Shown here piece after piece: positions 10,666-18,895 of a stretch of DNA of 64,000 nucleotides. Made by a program: the position numbers and the translations under genes. The DNA comes from Mesorhizobium ciceri biovar biserrulae WSM1271 (GTDB lineage: Bacteria; Pseudomonadota; Alphaproteobacteria; Rhizobiales; Rhizobiaceae). Under the pieces are notes generated by a model. It saw only the letters and a list, made by a program, of their open reading frames with translations, searched no databases and had not been told where the DNA came from. The stretch's first letter is position 1; each line of letters opens with the position of its first letter. Location: assembly GCF_000185905.1 (NCBI RefSeq), contig NC_014923.1, forward strand, positions 1,426,001 through 1,490,000, in the 5' to 3' direction.

Positions 10666-10929
10666 TCAGGCTTCCCAGAACTGATCGAGCCAGATGTTGA
10701 GTTTGAGGAAGCCAGTGCCGCTCACTGTATAGACGCGCCTTGTTCCTTCCGGCTTGGCGTGGACCAGGCCGGCATCGAGCAGCACTTTCAGATGTTGCGA
10801 CACGGCTGGGCGCGAGACCGGCAAGCCGGCGGCCAATTCGGTGACGGTTTTCGGGCCGCGGCGAAGTTCTTCCAGAAGATGGCGCCGGTTGGGATCGGCA
10901 ATCGCCATGAAGGCGTCGGAAAACATCAT
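10666..10929 (-). CDS. ArsR-family winged-helix regulator
   Basis: The 87-residue regulator has the ArsR core IADPNRRHLLEELRRGPKTV and the recognition helix SRPAVSQHLKVLLDAGLV, then a wing KPEGTRRVYTV. It lacks Cys metal ligands (no ELCVCD-type motif), so it is probably not metal-responsive. I use the first of two adjacent ATGs; a TTG farther up overlaps the MFS stop codon. It lies directly downstream of the MFS gene, 32 bases away, and the two are likely cotranscribed. Confidence 0.85.
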   Translation of the reverse strand: MMFSDAFMAIADPNRRHLLEELRRGPKTVTELAAGLPVSRPAVSQHLKVLLDAGLVHAKPEGTRRVYTVSGTGFLKLNIWLDQFWEA

Positions 10930-10961
10930 GCCTGTATTAGTGAGGCAAAGCCTTTCGAATC

Positions 10962-12209
10962 TCAACCGTCTGCTTCTGCTTTTCTTCTGGGATCAAGCCG
11001 CAATGCTTCCGGGGTGACCGAACGGTCGGCCGGCTGCGTCTTGAAGGCGTCACGATCCCCGATCGGCACCGGCGCGCGGCGGCTGATGCGCAGCAGCGTG
11101 TAGCCCGCCAGGCAGAGATGCGCGAAGGCGGTCGCCAGGAACAGACCTTCCGGGCGCATCCAGCCCATCAGGGCAGCCGCAAGCAAAGGTCCGATCATCG
11201 TGCCGAAGCCATAGAGCAGCAACAGCCCGCCAGATACCTTGACGAAATCCTCCGAGCGCGCGTGGTCGTTGGCATGCGCCACGGCGATGGAATAGAGCGT
11301 ATAGGCGAAGGCGCCATAAGCGGCGGTGAAGACGATGACGAAGACGCCGGAGCGTGGCTCGAACAGGAAGATCATTAGCGCGAAGAAGGCCCCGCCGAAA
11401 GCCGCCCCCGCCAGCACGAAGCGCCGGTCGGTCTTGTCGGACAGGCGCCCGGCCGGAAGCTGCATGGCGGCACCGGCAACGACCACAAGACTCATCATCA
11501 GGGCGATCTCGGCCGTGGAAATGCCGATGCGTGCACCATAGACCGCGCCAAGCGTGCCCCAGGCGCCGTTGGCGATGCCGATCAACACGCAAGCGACCGC
11601 CGACACCGGCGAATTGGCATAAAGGCCCCTGACATCAAGTGAGACATCCTGCAGCGGCTTGGGGTGGGAGGCGGTCGAGACCGCCGTCGGAATGAGCGAC
11701 AGGCAAAACAGGATGCCGGTGATCATGAACAGCGACGCGGACTTCACGTCGCCGCCGGCGACGATCATCTGCCCGCCCATGATCGAGCCATAAGTCACCA
11801 TCATGTAGAGGCCGAAGACGGTGCCACGGTTCTCGTTGGTGGCCTTCTCGTTCAACCAGCTTTCGATGACCATGAAGGCGCCGGCCATGGTGAAGCCGGT
11901 GAAGGCGCGCAGCAGGATCCAGACATACTCGTCGATGATCAGCCCGGTGAGCAGCGCCACGATGGCGCCGGATGCGGCAAAGGCGCCAAAGGCGCGCACG
12001 TGGCCGGCGCGGCGCACGATGCGCGGTGCGAAGAAGCAGCCGGTGACGAAGCCGCCGGCCCAGGCCGTGCCCATCAGGCCGAGCGATGCGGTCGAGAAGC
12101 CTTCCAGCTGACCGCGCAGGGGCAGAAGCAGCCCATGCAAACCAGATGCCGCGAGCAGGAAAGCGGTGCCGCGAAGCAGCGAGAGGATCGGTCGGTAGGT
12201 TGCGAACAT
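10962..12209 (-). CDS. MFS transporter (YcaD-like)
   Basis: The 415-residue protein has about twelve hydrophobic segments. The loop 2-3 MFS motif region is FFAPRIVRRAGHVRAFGA and a second half-motif is GRLSDKTDRRFVLAG. A long central loop lies near residues 180-200. The pattern resembles the YcaD/CynX-like branch of the major facilitator superfamily; the substrate is unknown. The ArsR gene immediately downstream may be its regulator. Confidence 0.85.
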   Translation of the reverse strand: MFATYRPILSLLRGTAFLLAASGLHGLLLPLRGQLEGFSTASLGLMGTAWAGGFVTGCFFAPRIVRRAGHVRAFGAFAASGAIVALLTGLIIDEYVWILLRAFTGFTMAGAFMVIESWLNEKATNENRGTVFGLYMMVTYGSIMGGQMIVAGGDVKSASLFMITGILFCLSLIPTAVSTASHPKPLQDVSLDVRGLYANSPVSAVACVLIGIANGAWGTLGAVYGARIGISTAEIALMMSLVVVAGAAMQLPAGRLSDKTDRRFVLAGAAFGGAFFALMIFLFEPRSGVFVIVFTAAYGAFAYTLYSIAVAHANDHARSEDFVKVSGGLLLLYGFGTMIGPLLAAALMGWMRPEGLFLATAFAHLCLAGYTLLRISRRAPVPIGDRDAFKTQPADRSVTPEALRLDPRRKAEADG

Positions 12210-12298
12210 TGGTTGATCCGGCTCAGGTTTGGCGGGGACGCTGCGTCTGAAGACAGTCGCATTCGGGCTTTTCGGCGGCGGGCTTTACGCCCGAGCGC

Positions 12299-12490
12299 CT
12301 ATCCGCGGCGGAACAGTGCTTCGGCCGCGGATTTGGTGGTGTCCTTGGCCTTGAGTTCGGCTTCCAGGCGGGCGATTTCGCGCAGGATGCCGATCCGCTC
12401 AGTCAAGTCGCTGACGGAAAGCAATGACAGGTCCTGCCCGATCTCGTGCGGGCGCGCCTTCTTCTTGGGTTCGTCGTCGAAGATCGCCAT
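12299..12490 (-). CDS. DUF1192 family small protein
   Basis: The 63-residue acidic/basic protein starts MAIFDDEPKKKARPHEIGQD and continues LSLLSVSDLTERIGILREI with a short coiled coil, the DUF1192 pattern found throughout alphaproteobacteria. The start has GGAGGAGGAGC just upstream. Function is unknown. It is divergent from the quinone oxidoreductase gene, the common neighbour of DUF1192 in rhizobia as far as I recall. Confidence 0.85.
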   Translation of the reverse strand: MAIFDDEPKKKARPHEIGQDLSLLSVSDLTERIGILREIARLEAELKAKDTTKSAAEALFRRG

Positions 12491-12613
12491 CGTCGCTCCT
12501 CCTCCACCAAGACCAGATTGGCCATTTGCCTGATTTGGCAATCAGCATACATAGGGCAGGGGCGTCGATGCAAACAGCCGGTCGGATAACGGCGAGGAAA
12601 GACGGGAAATCTC

Positions 12614-13624
12614 ATGGCGAGCGGACAGAAAATTCCGGCAAGAATGACGGCCATCGCGATCTCGGAGCCAGGTGGCCCTCGGGTGCTGAAGCCGGAAACA
12701 CGCGACGTGCCGCAGCCCGGCCCCGGCGAGATCCTGATCAAGGTGCATGCCGCCGGCGTCAACCGGCCCGACGTCCAGCAGCGCAAAGGCGCCTATCCGC
12801 CACCGCCCGGCGCATCCGACCTGCCGGGCCTCGAGGCATCGGGTGAAGTCGCCGCCCTTGGCGACGACATATCACGCTGGCGCATTGGCGACCGCGTCTG
12901 TGCGCTGACGCCCGGCGGCGGCTATGCCGAATATGTCAAGGTCCATGCAGGGAGCGTGCTGCCGTTGCCCGCCGGCTTCACCCACACCGAAGCCGCGGCG
13001 GTGCCGGAGAATTACTTCACCGTCTGGCACAATGTGTTCGAGCGTGGCGGCCTCAAGAAAGGCGAGACGCTGCTCGTCCATGGCGGCTCGTCCGGCATCG
13101 GCACGACAGCAATCCAGCTTGCCTCCGCCTTCGGCGCCTATGTCATCACCACTGCCGGCAGCAAGGAGAAATGCGACGCCTGCCTGAAGCTCGGCGCCGA
13201 CCGGGCGATCAATTATCGCGAGGCGGATTTCGTCGCCGCGGTGAAGGAGGCAACGGGTGGCAAAGGCGCCAATGTCATCCTCGACATGGTCGGCGGCGAC
13301 TATGTGGCGCGCAATTATGAGGCCGCGGCGGTCGAAGGCCGCATCGTCCAGATCGCCGTTCAGGCCGGCGCTGTCGCAAGCGCGGACTTTTCGAAGATCA
13401 TGGTCAAGCGGCTTACCCACACAGGTTCGACGCTGAGGCCGCGAACCGTCGAGTTCAAGGCGGCGATCGCGGCGGCGCTGGAAGCGCAGGTGTGGCCGCT
13501 GCTCGGCACGCGCAAGGTTGCCCCTGTGATGGACATGATCTTCCCGCTCAGCGAAGCCTGGCGGGCGCATGAGCGCATGGAAGAGGGTGAGCATATCGGC
13601 AAGATCGTGCTCGACGTAGGCTGA
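12614..13624 (+). CDS. NAD(P)H quinone oxidoreductase, PIG3/QOR-like
   Basis: The 336-residue medium-chain reductase lacks zinc ligands. The GroES-like N-terminal half carries HAAGVNRPDVQQRKGAYPPPPG, typical of TP53I3/PIG3-type quinone reductases. The nucleotide-binding half carries HGGSSGIGTTAIQLASA, then a TAGSKEKCDACLKLGAD stretch that reads the adenosine phosphate. It probably reduces quinones with NADPH. A second ATG ten codons in (MTAIAI) is a possible start. Confidence 0.9.
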   Translation: MASGQKIPARMTAIAISEPGGPRVLKPETRDVPQPGPGEILIKVHAAGVNRPDVQQRKGAYPPPPGASDLPGLEASGEVAALGDDISRWRIGDRVCALTPGGGYAEYVKVHAGSVLPLPAGFTHTEAAAVPENYFTVWHNVFERGGLKKGETLLVHGGSSGIGTTAIQLASAFGAYVITTAGSKEKCDACLKLGADRAINYREADFVAAVKEATGGKGANVILDMVGGDYVARNYEAAAVEGRIVQIAVQAGAVASADFSKIMVKRLTHTGSTLRPRTVEFKAAIAAALEAQVWPLLGTRKVAPVMDMIFPLSEAWRAHERMEEGEHIGKIVLDVG

Positions 13625-13785
13625 CAGCGCGCGAGGTCAGCGCCTCGCTGCCCACAAGATGAACAGAAGCTTAATGCTGCAATGCAGCATTTGCATCATT
13701 GCTATGCAAAATCAGCCATTCAAGTCCTCATCGATGACGCCTATTTGAGCACCATCGAAACGAACATCATTCTGGAGGGACTACC

Positions 13786-13926
13786 ATGAACCCGATCCGC
13801 GCTTTCCGTAACTGGCGTATGTACACCGAGACCGTCCGCGAACTGAACCGTCTCAACGCACGTCAGCTCAGCGATCTCGGCATCAACCGCGCCGACATCG
13901 AAAAGATCGCCCGCAGGGCTATCTAA
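13786..13926 (+). CDS. DUF1127 (YjiS-like) small protein
   Basis: This 46-residue protein begins MNPIRAFRNWRMYTETVREL and continues NRLNARQLSDLGINRADIEKIARRAI, the classic DUF1127 pattern of a helix with L-x-x-LGI-R. The ribosome site CTGGAGGGACTACC precedes the ATG. Small DUF1127 proteins in rhizobia bind RNA or influence phosphate and carbon metabolism; the role here is not known. It is followed by a terminator and appears to be a single-gene transcript. Confidence 0.85.
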   Translation: MNPIRAFRNWRMYTETVRELNRLNARQLSDLGINRADIEKIARRAI

Positions 13927-14006
13927 AGCCACGTCCTGGTCCGCTCCGGCGGGCCCAAGCCGTGGAAGCCAGAGCCGCACCAGACGAACTTTGTCGCGGT
14001 TCCGAG

Positions 14007-14039
14007 CCCGCTGGACCCAGTCCGGCGGGTTTTGTCGTT
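14007..14039 (+). terminator. intrinsic terminator after the DUF1127 gene
   Basis: The stem CCCGCTGGA / TCCGGCGGG (one G-T or mismatch position) with loop CCCAG is followed by TTTTGTCGTTTT. Confidence 0.65.
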
Positions 14040-14410
14040 TTGGGCGGGAGATCAACGACCGTCCCAACCGATACCGGCCATCGAGCAGGGTTGACCTCAG
14101 TTTCCTGCATGGCATCTTGGCTCGGCGCTTTCACAAGGGCGAACCCTGATGGAAGCAGCGGCTCCGGCATGACAGGGGTGCCCCTATCTCAACCGATCTT
14201 TGCCAAGACCGGAACTCGCCAGCAAAGCCAGCTTGTCGTTCTGCTCAAGAGCGCGGAACGTTTTCGGTAAGTACCCACGGCTTCCGGTCTTTGCTCCAAA
14301 AACGTTGCGAAAGGACCCGAGAGCGGTTATACAGACCGCGAATTTCCCATTTTGGTGGCTCTAAACCACCGCCCGCGCGGGAACGCGGGCGAACGAGAAG
14401 GATTTGTAAA
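14040..14410. other. intergenic region upstream of trcR with no recognised gene
   Basis: The region has no coding frame with family resemblance. It holds a GC-rich hairpin CCCGCGCGGGAACGCGGGCG just before trcR (about 14371-14391). It probably contains the trcR promoter, but I cannot point to a clear -35/-10 pair. Confidence 0.4.
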
Positions 14411-15106
14411 ATGGCCAATACGCTGCTGATGCCCAAGGCGACCGCCGTCTGGCTGGTCGACAATACCGCACTTTCCTTCGAGCAGATCGCGCAGTTCTGC
14501 GGGCTGCATCCGCTCGAGGTCAAGGCAATCGCCGATGGCGAAGCGGCGCAAGGCATCAAGGGCATGGACCCGATCATGACCGGACAGCTGACCCGCGACG
14601 AGATCGCCCGTGCCGAGAAGGATCCGAACCAGCGCCTGAAGCTTTCGGACCCCAAGGTGCGGGTGCCCGAATCCAAGCGCAAGGGTCCGCGCTACACGCC
14701 GCTGTCGAAGCGCCAGGACCGGCCGAACGCGATTCTGTGGCTGGTGCGCAACCATCCCGAGCTCAAGGACGCGCAGATCTCGCGCCTCGTCGGCACCACC
14801 AAGTCGACGATCGAACAGATCCGCGAGCGCAAGCACTGGAACTCAGCCAATCTGCAGCCGATGGACCCGGTGACGCTGGGTCTCGCCTCGCAGATCGACC
14901 TCGACATGGAAGTCAACCGCGCCTCGCGCGGCCGCGAACAGGCGCAGCCGGTGGGCGACACGCTGCTGCCGGCGGCCCTGACCGAGCGGCTGGTGCCGGC
15001 TCCCGAGAAGCCGAAGGACGAGGACGCCGAACTCGACGCCAACGCCGTGTTCGCCAAGCTTTCGGCCTTGAAGTCGAAGAACACGGACAATGACGACGAC
15101 GAGTGA
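14411..15106 (+). CDS. trcR: cell cycle transcriptional regulator TrcR (DUF1013)
   Basis: The 231-residue protein starts MANTLLMPKATAVWLVDNTA and matches DUF1013, the family annotated as TrcR, linked to cell-cycle transcription in alphaproteobacteria. Two helix-turn-helix-like parts are visible: FEQIAQFCGLHPLEVKAIADG (about 20-40) and AQISRLVGTTKSTIEQIRERK (about 115-135). The acidic C-terminus ends NDDDE. I start at this ATG, not 40 codons upstream where the frame is not protein-like. An intrinsic terminator follows. Confidence 0.92.
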   Translation: MANTLLMPKATAVWLVDNTALSFEQIAQFCGLHPLEVKAIADGEAAQGIKGMDPIMTGQLTRDEIARAEKDPNQRLKLSDPKVRVPESKRKGPRYTPLSKRQDRPNAILWLVRNHPELKDAQISRLVGTTKSTIEQIRERKHWNSANLQPMDPVTLGLASQIDLDMEVNRASRGREQAQPVGDTLLPAALTERLVPAPEKPKDEDAELDANAVFAKLSALKSKNTDNDDDE

Positions 15107-15124
15107 GGTTGTCTGACATTCCAA

Positions 15125-15154
15125 GAAAAAGCCCGCTTCGAGCGGGCTTTTTTG
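15125..15154 (+). terminator. intrinsic terminator of trcR
   Basis: A perfect AAAAAGCCCGCT / AGCGGGCTTTTTT hairpin with a short TCG loop lies 18 bases after the trcR stop. The A-tract on its left could also let it serve the leftward WYL gene. Confidence 0.9.
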
Positions 15155-15169
15155 TAGCTGCGCCAGGTC

Positions 15170-15889
15170 TCAGCTGCGCGCGGCGCGATCCGGCGCCATG
15201 CCATAGTCCTCGCTGCGCTCCACTGCGCGGTAGAAGTCGGCAAGTTGCTTGCCGCGCTCCGGTTTGAAGATGCGGCCGGCGATGACCACCGAGGCGATGC
15301 GATCGATGCGGAAGGCGCGGAAATCGTCGCGCATCTCGCACCAGGCGACCAGCGTCCACACCTTGCCCCAGAACCACAGGCCGAGCGGGCGGATATCGCG
15401 GGCGGTGCCGCGGCCGGCCTCGTCGGAATAGTCGATGGTCAGCACCTGGCGCTTTTCGACCGCGCGCTCGATCAGGTCGATCGCCTCGCGGGCGGCGTCG
15501 CTGACCACCCACATCGGTGTGTGGATCTCGGTGCGGGCGATGCGGTCTTTCTCCGCATCGGGCAATACGGCGCCGATCTTGACCAGCGCTTCGTCGGCGG
15601 CCCGCGCCATGGCGGCACCGCCAAAGGCACGCACCATGCGGGCGCCGGCGACCAGCGCGACGATCTCGTCACGCGTGAACATCAGCGGCGGAAGGTCGAA
15701 ACCCTCCCTCATCATGTAGCCAACGCCGGCCTCGCCGTCGATCGGCACCCCGGTTGACTGCAGATCGGCAATGTCTCGATAGATGGTTCGCTCGGAAACC
15801 TCGAGCCATGTGCCGAGCTTCTGGGCGGTGACCAGTCGGCCACCGCGCAGATGCTGCACGATCTGGAAGAGCCTGTCGGCGCGGCGCAT
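15170..15889 (-). CDS. YafY-type HTH/WYL transcriptional regulator
   Basis: The 239-residue protein has an N-terminal HTH_11 domain (RRADRLFQIVQHLRGGRLVT, then WLEVSERTIYRDIADLQSTG) and a central/C-terminal WYL domain (VLTIDYSDEAGRGTARDIRP, LGLWFWGKVWTLVAWCEMR). WYL domains sense nucleotide-like or single-stranded DNA ligands; the ligand here is unknown. I start at MRRADR, the family start, dropping 17 upstream codons. It heads a leftward group, and two identical-arm palindromes 0.6 and 1.5 kb upstream are candidate binding sites. Confidence 0.9.
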   Translation of the reverse strand: MRRADRLFQIVQHLRGGRLVTAQKLGTWLEVSERTIYRDIADLQSTGVPIDGEAGVGYMMREGFDLPPLMFTRDEIVALVAGARMVRAFGGAAMARAADEALVKIGAVLPDAEKDRIARTEIHTPMWVVSDAAREAIDLIERAVEKRQVLTIDYSDEAGRGTARDIRPLGLWFWGKVWTLVAWCEMRDDFRAFRIDRIASVVIAGRIFKPERGKQLADFYRAVERSEDYGMAPDRAARS

Positions 15890-15914
15890 CGTATGGTCCC
15901 TCGGCGTTGTCTCT

Positions 15915-16013
15915 ATGCATGTCGCCCGAAACCGGTCCACCTCTGGGTGGCATGCATCGTGTTTTCGCGCATGCCGTTATCCCAAAACCGCAGAACACTT
16001 TTGGGCGGCATGC
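15915..16013. repeat. tandem REP-like hairpins upstream of the WYL gene
   Basis: Two adjacent imperfect palindromes are present. The first is GCATGTCGCCC ... GGGTGGCATGC (15917-15955). The second runs from GCATGCCGTTATCCCAAAA to TTTTGGGCGGCATGC (15969-16013) around CCGCAGAACAC. They look like a rhizobial palindromic element in tandem and occupy nearly the whole gap. Confidence 0.65.
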
Positions 16014-16014
16014 C

Positions 16015-16422
16015 TCATGGTTTCAGCCCTTCGCGCTTGCGCTGCGCGGCGACGAACTCCGCGCCGAAGGACAATTTCTTCGTCGTCGGCGTTTTCGCAT
16101 CGAGCACGCGCCAGAACGGTGCCACGTCACTCGGCGTCATGCCGCGCTGGAGGTCCTCGTTGGCGGCTTCGGCAACAGTGCGCAGATGATAGCCTATGGT
16201 GACCGGGCATGTCACTTCGGCGCCATGCTCGACGGCAAGTGCCGTACGCAGCGCACGCACATCCATCTCGACGCCTTCGAGAATCGAGCGGATGAAATCA
16301 TCGACCTGGCGCGCTGTCGGCACCAGCATAGGCTGGCCTTCGACGACATCGGCCATCGTGCGCGGCGTCGGCTTGACGCCGTTGATGCCTGGTGTGCTCA
16401 GTCTGTCGTTCCAACTCTTCAT
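16015..16422 (-). CDS. conserved hypothetical protein
   Basis: The 135-residue soluble protein contains TPRTMADVVEGQPMLVPTARQ, then CPVTIGYHLRTVAEAANEDL and VAPFWRVLDAKTPTTKKLSFG. The VTCPVT and PFWRVLDA segments look faintly like the DNA-binding parts of alkyltransferase-like (MGMT C-terminal) proteins, but I see no PCHR active site, so I assign no function. The start has AAGGACG eight bases upstream. A CCTCCTGACAG palindrome lies 59 bases upstream, suggesting co-regulation with the 17175-17342 gene. Confidence 0.75.
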   Translation of the reverse strand: MKSWNDRLSTPGINGVKPTPRTMADVVEGQPMLVPTARQVDDFIRSILEGVEMDVRALRTALAVEHGAEVTCPVTIGYHLRTVAEAANEDLQRGMTPSDVAPFWRVLDAKTPTTKKLSFGAEFVAAQRKREGLKP

Positions 16423-16480
16423 CGATCGTCCTTTCGACCGCCGAATGCACGGGTGCCCGAAGCTGGCACCATTGCACGGC

Positions 16481-16506
16481 CCTCCTGACAGCATACTGTC
16501 AGGAGG
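16481..16506. promoter_or_regulatory. 26-bp palindrome, copy 1 (candidate WYL-regulator operator)
   Basis: Perfect 11-base arms CCTCCTGACAG and CTGTCAGGAGG are separated by CATA. It overlaps the stop codon of the DJ-1-type gene and lies 59 bases upstream of the hypothetical gene start at 16422. An identical-arm copy sits at 17384-17409. It has no U-tract, so it is more likely an operator than a terminator. Confidence 0.6.
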
Positions 16507-17089
16507 CTTCAGCATACTCCTTGGCAAACAGCGTCCGCATCCGAGCGAGATCGCTGCCTCTTTCGGGGTAGAGCGTCTTCAGAAAGGCGAGCGCGAAGGT
16601 GCCCGGCGCCGAGCCTGGCGCGGAAACAATTTTGCCGTCGGCCATGGCATGCGGCACATCCTGATAGAGGTTGTCGCCGGCATAGCCGGCCTCATGACCA
16701 TTGATCCAGTCGCGGCCATTGCTCGTATGCCTGGCCTTCTCGAACAGGCCGGCGCGGGCTAGCGCCAGCGTGCCGGCGCAGATGCCGCCGACCACGCCGC
16801 CGCGCGATGCAACAGCATTGAGCAGATCAGCAACTTCCGGCGGTGCCTTGCCGGCCCACTCATCGGAGCCGATCACGGCGATGGCGTCGAGATCATCATT
16901 CTCATCCGCCCCGGCCGATCGATCGGGCGTCAGCCGAAAGCCGCTGATCCCGGTCACTGGGTTGCCATCAGGCGTCAGCGACACGGCACGGGCACCGAAC
17001 CATTCGACCGCCGAGGCCGCCAGCAGCCCATACTCCCAGTCGGCAAAACCTTCGATGAAAAGGAAACCGATCGTCTTCTGTTCGGGCAT
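16499..17089 (-). CDS. DJ-1/PfpI superfamily protein
   Basis: The 196-residue protein has the class I glutamine amidotransferase-like fold. An acidic residue follows the first strand (FLFIEGFADWEYG), and the nucleophile elbow is GGVVGGICAGTLALARAGLF with the reactive Cys. Family members are deglycases, chaperones, hydratases or cyclohexyl-isocyanide-hydratase-like enzymes; the specific activity is not readable. I start at MPEQKT with GGGAG upstream. Its stop codon lies inside the palindrome copy 1. Confidence 0.88.
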   Translation of the reverse strand: MPEQKTIGFLFIEGFADWEYGLLAASAVEWFGARAVSLTPDGNPVTGISGFRLTPDRSAGADENDDLDAIAVIGSDEWAGKAPPEVADLLNAVASRGGVVGGICAGTLALARAGLFEKARHTSNGRDWINGHEAGYAGDNLYQDVPHAMADGKIVSAPGSAPGTFALAFLKTLYPERGSDLARMRTLFAKEYAEAS

Positions 17090-17174
17090 AAGCTCGCTCC
17101 CATTCCTCACGCACCGGACCTGTTATCTGGGCGTTGACGCGCCCACATCCAATCGCCGGGTCGAAAAATTGGCT

Positions 17175-17342
17175 TCAATTGCCGCGAGGGCCACGGTCCG
17201 CATACATGTCCGGCCAGCCGATATCCTTGCGAATATCCGCCGGCAGCGAGTTCATGAACCGCTGGGTGCGGATCTCGTTGCGCATCGTGCGGATCTTGCC
17301 GACATAGTGCTGCATGCCGCGCAGAATGGTGTAACCGTTCAT
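17175..17342 (-). CDS. small DUF1127-like protein
   Basis: This 55-residue protein reads MNGYTILRGMQHYVGKIRTM and later NSLPADIRKDIGWPDMYADR. The L-P-x-x-I-x-K-DIGWP ending is typical of one branch of DUF1127/YjiS-like proteins in rhizobia. GAGAGGAG lies ten bases upstream of the ATG. It starts 42 bases from the second CCTCCTGACAG palindrome and is transcribed away from it. Confidence 0.75.
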   Translation of the reverse strand: MNGYTILRGMQHYVGKIRTMRNEIRTQRFMNSLPADIRKDIGWPDMYADRGPRGN

Positions 17343-17383
17343 GGCCAGTCTCCTCTCTCTGTATGGAGGTACTATCGCATACC

Positions 17384-17409
17384 CCTCCTGACAGCAGTCT
17401 GTCAGGAGG
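17384..17409. promoter_or_regulatory. 26-bp palindrome, copy 2 (candidate WYL-regulator operator)
   Basis: The arms are identical to the copy at 16481-16506, with the centre CAGT in place of CATA. It lies 42 bases upstream of the leftward DUF1127-like gene and 243 bases before the rightward dioxygenase gene. Conserved arms with a changed centre are what a protein-bound site would show. Confidence 0.6.
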
Positions 17410-17651
17410 ATGTCAGGCGCGAGACGATAGTTGCGACCAGTGCGCGCGCCGCAGGCAAGGCATCGCTTTTCGCCGCATAGAACGGTGCCGAAGGCAGGTT
17501 CGCGACTTCCGATTGTTCATAGCGAGGACGTGCTCTGGGCGCCGCTGTTCAGTTTCCGGCGACGGACTGTCGGAATACGAGGCCTTCAGCGGGGTGGCCG
17601 CAGTTCTGATATGGAGGGAGAAAATTCTTCCCCAACAGCAGGGAGACGACG

Positions 17652-18599
17652 ATGAGCTTGCAATTGACAGGTATCCACCATCTGACCGCCATCACCGCCA
17701 ATGCGCCTGGCAATCTTCATTTTTATACGAAGGTGCTGGGTCTGCGGCTGGTCAAGAAGACCGTAAACCAGGACGACACCTCGGCCTACCACCTCTTCTA
17801 TGCCGACGGCGAAGCGACACCGGGCACCGACCTTACCTTCTTCGACTGGCCGGTCGGCCGCGAGCGGCGCGGCACGCACAGCATCGTGCGGACCAGCCTC
17901 AGGGTCGGCAGCCAGGAGAGCCTTGCCTGGTGGAAGCAACACTTGACCGACGAAGGCCTGGCAACGGGAGAGATCGGCGACATCGGCGGTTATGCGTCAC
18001 TGGACTTCGAAGATCCCGAGGGCCAGCGTCTGCGCCTGGTCAGCGATGGCGGCAAGGGCGGCAGCCATCCCTGGGCGCAAAGCCCGGTACCGGTCGAGCA
18101 CCAGATCCGCGGGCTCGGGCCGATCGTCATCAGCGTTCCCGACATCACCAACACCGAGGCGGTGGTGACCACGGTGATGAACATGCGCAAGGCGCGCGAC
18201 TATGCCTCGCCGGAGGGCCAGGTTCACGTCTTCGAAATGGGCGAGGGCGGGCCGGCGGCGGAGCTGCATGTCCTGGTGCAGCCGGGACTGGCGCCGGCAC
18301 GGCAAGGTGCCGGTGCGGTTCACCATGTTGCCTTCAGGGCGCCGGACCAGGAAACGCTGCATCAATGGACGGCGCGGCTGGCCGAGTTCCGGCTGCCGTC
18401 GAGCGGCGAGGTCGAGCGCTATTATTTCCGTTCGCTCTACTTCCGCGAGCCGAACGGCATCCTGTTCGAGATCGCAACCGACGGTCCGGGGTTCACCGCC
18501 GACGAGCCGCTGGAAACGCTGGGGGAAAGCCTCGCCCTGCCGCCATTCCTCGAACCGAAGCGCGCTTCGATCGAGGCTGGCCTCAAGCCGCTGAAGTAG
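17652..18599 (+). CDS. ring-cleaving dioxygenase-like VOC protein
   Basis: The 315-residue protein consists of two VOC (vicinal oxygen chelate) modules. Module one starts [26 protein letters not shown] (first metal His in GIHHLT) and module two is around [19 protein letters not shown], with a distal Glu in [13 protein letters not shown]. This is the layout of the PcpA/LinE-like hydroquinone dioxygenase branch (MhqO/MhqE family in Firmicutes). The metal is expected to be Fe(II) or Mn(II). CAGGGAGACGACG precedes the ATG. It is probably part of quinone or electrophile defence, given the nearby DJ-1 protein; that is inference. Confidence 0.88.
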   Translation: MSLQLTGIHHLTAITANAPGNLHFYTKVLGLRLVKKTVNQDDTSAYHLFYADGEATPGTDLTFFDWPVGRERRGTHSIVRTSLRVGSQESLAWWKQHLTDEGLATGEIGDIGGYASLDFEDPEGQRLRLVSDGGKGGSHPWAQSPVPVEHQIRGLGPIVISVPDITNTEAVVTTVMNMRKARDYASPEGQVHVFEMGEGGPAAELHVLVQPGLAPARQGAGAVHHVAFRAPDQETLHQWTARLAEFRLPSSGEVERYYFRSLYFREPNGILFEIATDGPGFTADEPLETLGESLALPPFLEPKRASIEAGLKPLK

Positions 18600-18713
18600 A
18601 TCGTTTGCCGGTCAAAGGGCGCCGCGTTCCGGTTCGGGATCTCGGCGTCCGTTCTTTCTCAGGCAATGAACGACGTGCTTTGACAGCCGGGCGCGTTGCT
18701 GGTCAAAGGCGGC

Positions 18714-18875
18714 ATGACGAAATTCCTCGCCCTTGTCATCGCCGGTTTCATGGTCATTCAACTGATCAAGCCGCTTGGCTGGCCAGGCCTCAAGCGACGC
18801 GGTGATTTCTGGAAGCTGGCACTGCTCGCCATGGCCGCGATTTCACTGGCGGCCGTGCTCGGGCATTTGACGTAG
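18714..18875 (+). CDS. small two-helix membrane protein
   Basis: The 53-residue protein has two hydrophobic stretches, FLALVIAGFMVIQLI and WKLALLAMAAISLAAVLG, joined by KPLGWPGLKRRGDF. A ribosome-site-like AAAGGCGGC precedes the ATG. Similar small proteins appear in other Rhizobiales as I recall; no function is known. It ends 20 bases before the stop of the convergent SGNH hydrolase gene. Confidence 0.6.
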   Translation: MTKFLALVIAGFMVIQLIKPLGWPGLKRRGDFWKLALLAMAAISLAAVLGHLT

Positions 18876-18895
18876 GACGCACTTGTCGTCGCTGC

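Noticed and set aside
14211..14240. GGAAC ... CGTT upstream of trcR
   Set aside because: The spacer is 21 bases, too long for an EcfG promoter.
17363..18805. 480-residue rightward frame overlapping the VOC dioxygenase
   Set aside because: It is a frame shadow of the dioxygenase gene with Arg/Gly-rich composition.
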